Shown one piece after another: positions 61,167 to 64,000 of a stretch of DNA of 64,000 nt (its first letter is position 1; every line of letters starts with the position of its first letter). The position numbers were made by a program, and so were the translations under genes. The notes beneath the pieces are model-generated. The model had not been told where the DNA came from and made no database searches. It saw nothing but the letters and a program-made list of their open reading frames with translations. Location: the NCBI RefSeq assembly GCF_002929355.1, contig NZ_PJIR01000003.1, positions 248,001 through 312,000 of the forward strand, read 5' to 3'. Source of the DNA: Arthrobacter sp. B0490 (lineage in GTDB: Bacteria; Actinomycetota; Actinomycetes; Actinomycetales; Micrococcaceae).

Positions 61167-63014
61167 GTGCGCGAAGCCATCACGGAACTCCTGGTCGACC
61201 TCCCGACGACCAGCAACACCACGGACCTCCTCCTGCGCACCCACGACGCCGATCCCGGACGTGCGCTGTACGCGCTGCAGTCCGCGGGGCAGTGGCGGGA
61301 CGTCTCGGCGGCGGAGTTCCTCCGGCAGGTGGGCTCCGTGGCCAAGGGCCTGATGGCGCTCGGCGTGCGGCCCGGCGACGCCGTCGCCGTGATGTCGAAG
61401 ACCCGCTACGAGTGGACGCTCGCCGACGTCGCGATCTGGTTCGCCGGGGCGGTCACCGTTCCCGTCTACGAGACCTCGTCCGCCCACCAGGTGGCGTGGA
61501 TCCTCGAGGACGCCCGGCCGGCCGTCGTCTTCGTGGAGGACCAGGGGAAGGCGGAGATCGTCCTCGACGCCGCCGGGAGGTCGAGCCGCACGGACACCAC
61601 CACCGTGGTCCACCTGTCCGGCAGCGCACCCGCCGGGGCGGCCGCCCTGACGCTCGCCGCCCTCGTCGAGGCCGGGGTGGGGGTGTCCGATGCGGCGCTC
61701 GAGGCCGCACGGAGCTCGCGCGGCCTGGCGGACGCGGCCTCCATCGTCTACACCTCGGGCACCACGGGCCGGCCGAAGGGCTGCGTGATCACGCACGGCA
61801 ACTTCGCGCTGTTCGCGGTCAACACCCTGGAGTTCCTGCCCGAGTTCCTGAAGCAGGAGGACGCCCGCACGCTCATGTTCCTCCCCCTCGCGCACGTCCT
61901 GGCCCGCGCCGTGCAGGTGGTGTGCTTCACCGGCGGCATCAAGCTCGCGCACTCCGGGTCGGCGGCGCAGCTGCTGCAGGACCTGACGACGTTCCGGCCG
62001 ACGTTCCTCCTCGCCGTCCCCCGCATCTTCGAGAAGATCCACGCGACGGCCGGCCGTCGGGCCGCCGACGCCGGCAAGGGACGCCTGTTCGCGGCTGCCG
62101 AGCGGACCGCCGTCGCCTACTCGCGTGCCGTCGACGCCCGCGGACGGGGAGGGCGCGGACCCTCACCCGTGCTGCGTGCGGCGCATGCCCTCTTCGACCG
62201 CAGCGTCTACCCCCGGCTGCGCGGCGTCTTCGGCGGTGAGGTCACCTACACCGTGTCCGGCGCCAGCCCGCTCAGCGAGCATCTCGTCCATTTCTTCCGC
62301 GGCGCGGGCATCCTGGTCCAGGAGGGGTACGGCCTGACCGAGAGCACAGCGCCGTGCACCGTGAACACCGTGCCGCTGACGCGCGTGGGGTCCGTGGGTA
62401 TCCCGATGCCCGGCACGAGCGTTCGACTCGACGACGACGGCGAGGTCCAGGTGAAGGGCGCGGCCGTCTTCGCCGGGTACTACCGCAACGACGAGGCGAC
62501 CGCCGCGGCCTTCACCGGGGACGGGTACTTCCGCACCGGTGATCTCGGCTCGCTCGACGAGGACGGCTTCCTGACCATCACGGGCCGCAAGAAGGACCTC
62601 CTCGTGACCGCCGGCGGCAAGAACGTGGCGCCCGGGCCCCTCGAGGAGAAGCTCCGGGAGCACCCGCTGGTCGGGCAGGCCGTGGTGGTCGGCGAGGGCC
62701 GTCCCTTCATCGGCGCGCTCATCAGCCTGGACCGCGAGGCTCTCGGGCCCTGGGCCGCGGCGCACGGGAAACCGGGCCTGACCGCCGACGACGCCGCCCG
62801 TGACGACGACGTCCTCGCCGAGCTGCAGACCGCCGTCGACGCCGCGAACGCGACCGTCTCCCAGGCGGAGGAGATCCGGCGCTTCACGGTCCTCGACGTC
62901 GAGTTCACGGTGGAGTCGGGGCACCTGACGCCGACCCTGAAGCTGAAGCGGGCCGCCGTCGTCGCCGATCACGGGGACGCGCTGGCGGAACTGTACGGAG
63001 CGGCGAGGCGCTAG
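61167..63014 (+). CDS. Long-chain acyl-CoA synthetase (AMP-forming)
   Basis: A 615-aa adenylate-forming enzyme of the FadD15 type: P-loop YTSGTTGRPKGC, the GYGLTE motif, the hinge region TGDLGSLDEDGFLTITGRKK and KNVAPGPLEE near the C-terminus. It activates long-chain fatty acids to acyl-CoA. The GTG start is 35 nt after pmt with a weak ribosome-binding site, so both may share an mRNA. A hairpin follows the gene. Confidence 0.93.
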   Translation: MREAITELLVDLPTTSNTTDLLLRTHDADPGRALYALQSAGQWRDVSAAEFLRQVGSVAKGLMALGVRPGDAVAVMSKTRYEWTLADVAIWFAGAVTVPVYETSSAHQVAWILEDARPAVVFVEDQGKAEIVLDAAGRSSRTDTTTVVHLSGSAPAGAAALTLAALVEAGVGVSDAALEAARSSRGLADAASIVYTSGTTGRPKGCVITHGNFALFAVNTLEFLPEFLKQEDARTLMFLPLAHVLARAVQVVCFTGGIKLAHSGSAAQLLQDLTTFRPTFLLAVPRIFEKIHATAGRRAADAGKGRLFAAAERTAVAYSRAVDARGRGGRGPSPVLRAAHALFDRSVYPRLRGVFGGEVTYTVSGASPLSEHLVHFFRGAGILVQEGYGLTESTAPCTVNTVPLTRVGSVGIPMPGTSVRLDDDGEVQVKGAAVFAGYYRNDEATAAAFTGDGYFRTGDLGSLDEDGFLTITGRKKDLLVTAGGKNVAPGPLEEKLREHPLVGQAVVVGEGRPFIGALISLDREALGPWAAAHGKPGLTADDAARDDDVLAELQTAVDAANATVSQAEEIRRFTVLDVEFTVESGHLTPTLKLKRAAVVADHGDALAELYGAARR

Positions 63015-63035
63015 GCGCGGTACCCCTTACCTCTC

Positions 63036-63138
63036 CCCGCACCCGGCGCGGCCGCCCAGACCCGGAGCATCTCCCCCGGCTCCTTCCGCGCACCCGGCTC
63101 GGCCGCCCAGACCCGTGGCACATTGCCACCGGGTCTGG
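63036..63138. repeat. Direct repeat plus hairpin after the acyl-CoA synthetase gene
   Basis: A unit of about 27 bp beginning CGCACCCGGC and containing CGGCCGCCCAGACCCG occurs twice (about 63036-63062 and 63089-63115), differing at one position. The second copy runs into a hairpin in which CCAGACCC and GTGGCA pair with TGCCAC and GGGTCTGG (63107-63138, one bulged C). The hairpin can stop transcription from both convergent genes. Confidence 0.7.
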
Positions 63139-63172
63139 CCGCCCGGCGCGGCGGCCAGGCTCCGAGGGGGTG

Positions 63173-64000
63173 CTACGAGGCTTCCAGCGCCTCCCGATTC
63201 CTCGCCTGGGCGGCGTCCTGCGCCAGCATCGACCGCTCACGCCGCGCCTTCGTGGGCCACGTGAGGATCAGCGTGAGCAGGGTCGCCCCGAGGACGAGCA
63301 CTGCGACCGTGATCGCAGAGTCGGTCCAGAACTGCTCGGGGAACAGCCGGATCAGGGTGTCGTCGACCCGGAAGGTCCAGCTCCCGTCGGCGAAGAACAG
63401 GGCATGGACCTGCGTGAAGAAGGTCTCCCAGGCCAGCACCGCGAGCACCGTCAGGGCGGCGATCCCCACGAGCGTCAGGACGGCCCCCGCGAACAGCGCG
63501 CGCCGGATACCGCCCTTGTACCGCCGTGCGAGATAGACGCAGGCCACCACGGACAGCACGAAGAGCACCAGCGCGACGAAGAAGGACAGGCCGAGCACGC
63601 CCTTCACGTCCGCCATGTGACCCACCTCGGACTCGAGGAACAGCGGCTCGCCCTCCGGCGTCACCAGCCCGCCCAGGTACCGGGCGGGCGCGAAGTTGAG
63701 CACGTAGTCGAGGGCATAGGACCCGTAGGTCATGCGGTCGTCCAGCGAGAAGCCGTACTGGTCGTCGGGGAAGCCGGGCCGGTGGTACTCGAGCCAGAGG
63801 AACGACGACGTCGCGACGGCGCGGACGGCTGCCGCCACCACGACGACGGGGAAGAAGAGAGCGACGACGACCTGGAGGAAGCGCGGGAGGACGGGCTTCG
63901 CGGCCACGGCCTGGTCGCGGACGGCGGCCCGGCGCGCGGCGTCCTTGTCGGGGGGACTCGCCGAGAGCGACGCCGTGTCGGTGGACGGTTCGCGGGAACC
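63173..64000 (-). CDS. TIGR01906-type integral membrane protein (5' end beyond window)
   Basis: The frame is open to the window end, giving at least 276 codons; the N-terminal part visible is a disordered Ser/Asp/Ala-rich segment. A GTG at 63907 is an alternative internal start (244 aa). Four membrane helices are visible (about residues 10-30, 105-127, 137-160 and 195-215 counted from 63907), with an extracytoplasmic loop after the first (YHRPGFPDDQYGFSLDDRM) that is typical of this family of unknown function, common in actinobacteria and firmicutes. It is convergent with the acyl-CoA synthetase gene. Confidence 0.8.
   Translation of the reverse strand, partial: GSREPSTDTASLSASPPDKDAARRAAVRDQAVAAKPVLPRFLQVVVALFFPVVVVAAAVRAVATSSFLWLEYHRPGFPDDQYGFSLDDRMTYGSYALDYVLNFAPARYLGGLVTPEGEPLFLESEVGHMADVKGVLGLSFFVALVLFVLSVVACVYLARRYKGGIRRALFAGAVLTLVGIAALTVLAVLAWETFFTQVHALFFADGSWTFRVDDTLIRLFPEQFWTDSAITVAVLVLGATLLTLILTWPTKARRERSMLAQDAAQARNREALEAS

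Overview
The window looks like chromosome of a high-GC Gram-positive actinobacterium, most likely Arthrobacter or a close relative in the Micrococcaceae. The evidence is high GC at third codon positions, many GTG starts, apparently leaderless genes, and a recognisable actinobacterial housekeeping series. On the minus strand that series reads rsmI, tatD, rsmA, ispE, ABC-F ATPase, tRNA-Gln(UUG), glmU, prs, rplY (L25/Ctc), pth. The genus is an inference from gene order and protein character, not from a search.

The housekeeping series is broken by two large accessory blocks. Block 1 (about 2.3-24.4 kb, between prs and rplY) is a Wzx/Wzy-type exopolysaccharide locus. It holds a VanZ-like protein, UDP-glucose dehydrogenase, low-molecular-weight tyrosine phosphatase, O-antigen polymerase/ligase, flippase, hexapeptide acyltransferase, three GT4 glycosyltransferases, a Wzc-like tyrosine autokinase, an initiating sugar-phosphate transferase, a DUF4012 protein and a secreted LAXTG-anchored protein. 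It ends with two overlapping giant ATPase-LuxR regulators. Its left half (about 4.5-12.5 kb) is visibly AT-richer than its surroundings. Block 2 (about 27-46 kb, between the tRNA and the ABC-F gene) contains three modules. The first is a DUF559 nuclease-like gene framed by two 99-bp inverted-repeat elements. The second is an iniBAC-like membrane-GTPase module with its own LuxR regulator and a membrane-anchored Hsp70-like protein. The third is a synthase-dependent polysaccharide locus with a processive GT2, two membrane beta-helix proteins, a second UDP-glucose dehydrogenase and a convergent secreted beta-helix paralogue, which fits a uronic-acid polymer.

The right part (46-64 kb) is mostly core: ABC-F, ispE, rsmA, tatD, then a MoxR / DUF58 / transglutaminase operon, a succinate-semialdehyde-type dehydrogenase, rsmI divergent from a protein mannosyltransferase, an acyl-CoA synthetase, and a TIGR01906-type membrane protein that runs off the end.

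Three signals link separate regions. First, an exact 9-mer, ACTACTTGC, occurs five times in promoter-sized gaps: before the LuxR gene cut by the left edge, before the LuxR pair, twice between hsp70 and the secreted beta-helix gene, and before the GT2 operon. A near match lies before the LAXTG gene. This suggests one regulon joining the giant LuxR regulators to cell-surface functions. Second, several housekeeping genes have a TANNNT -10 hexamer exactly 6 nt before the start codon, implying leaderless mRNAs. Third, ATGA or GTGA stop-start overlaps tie many genes into translationally coupled pairs.
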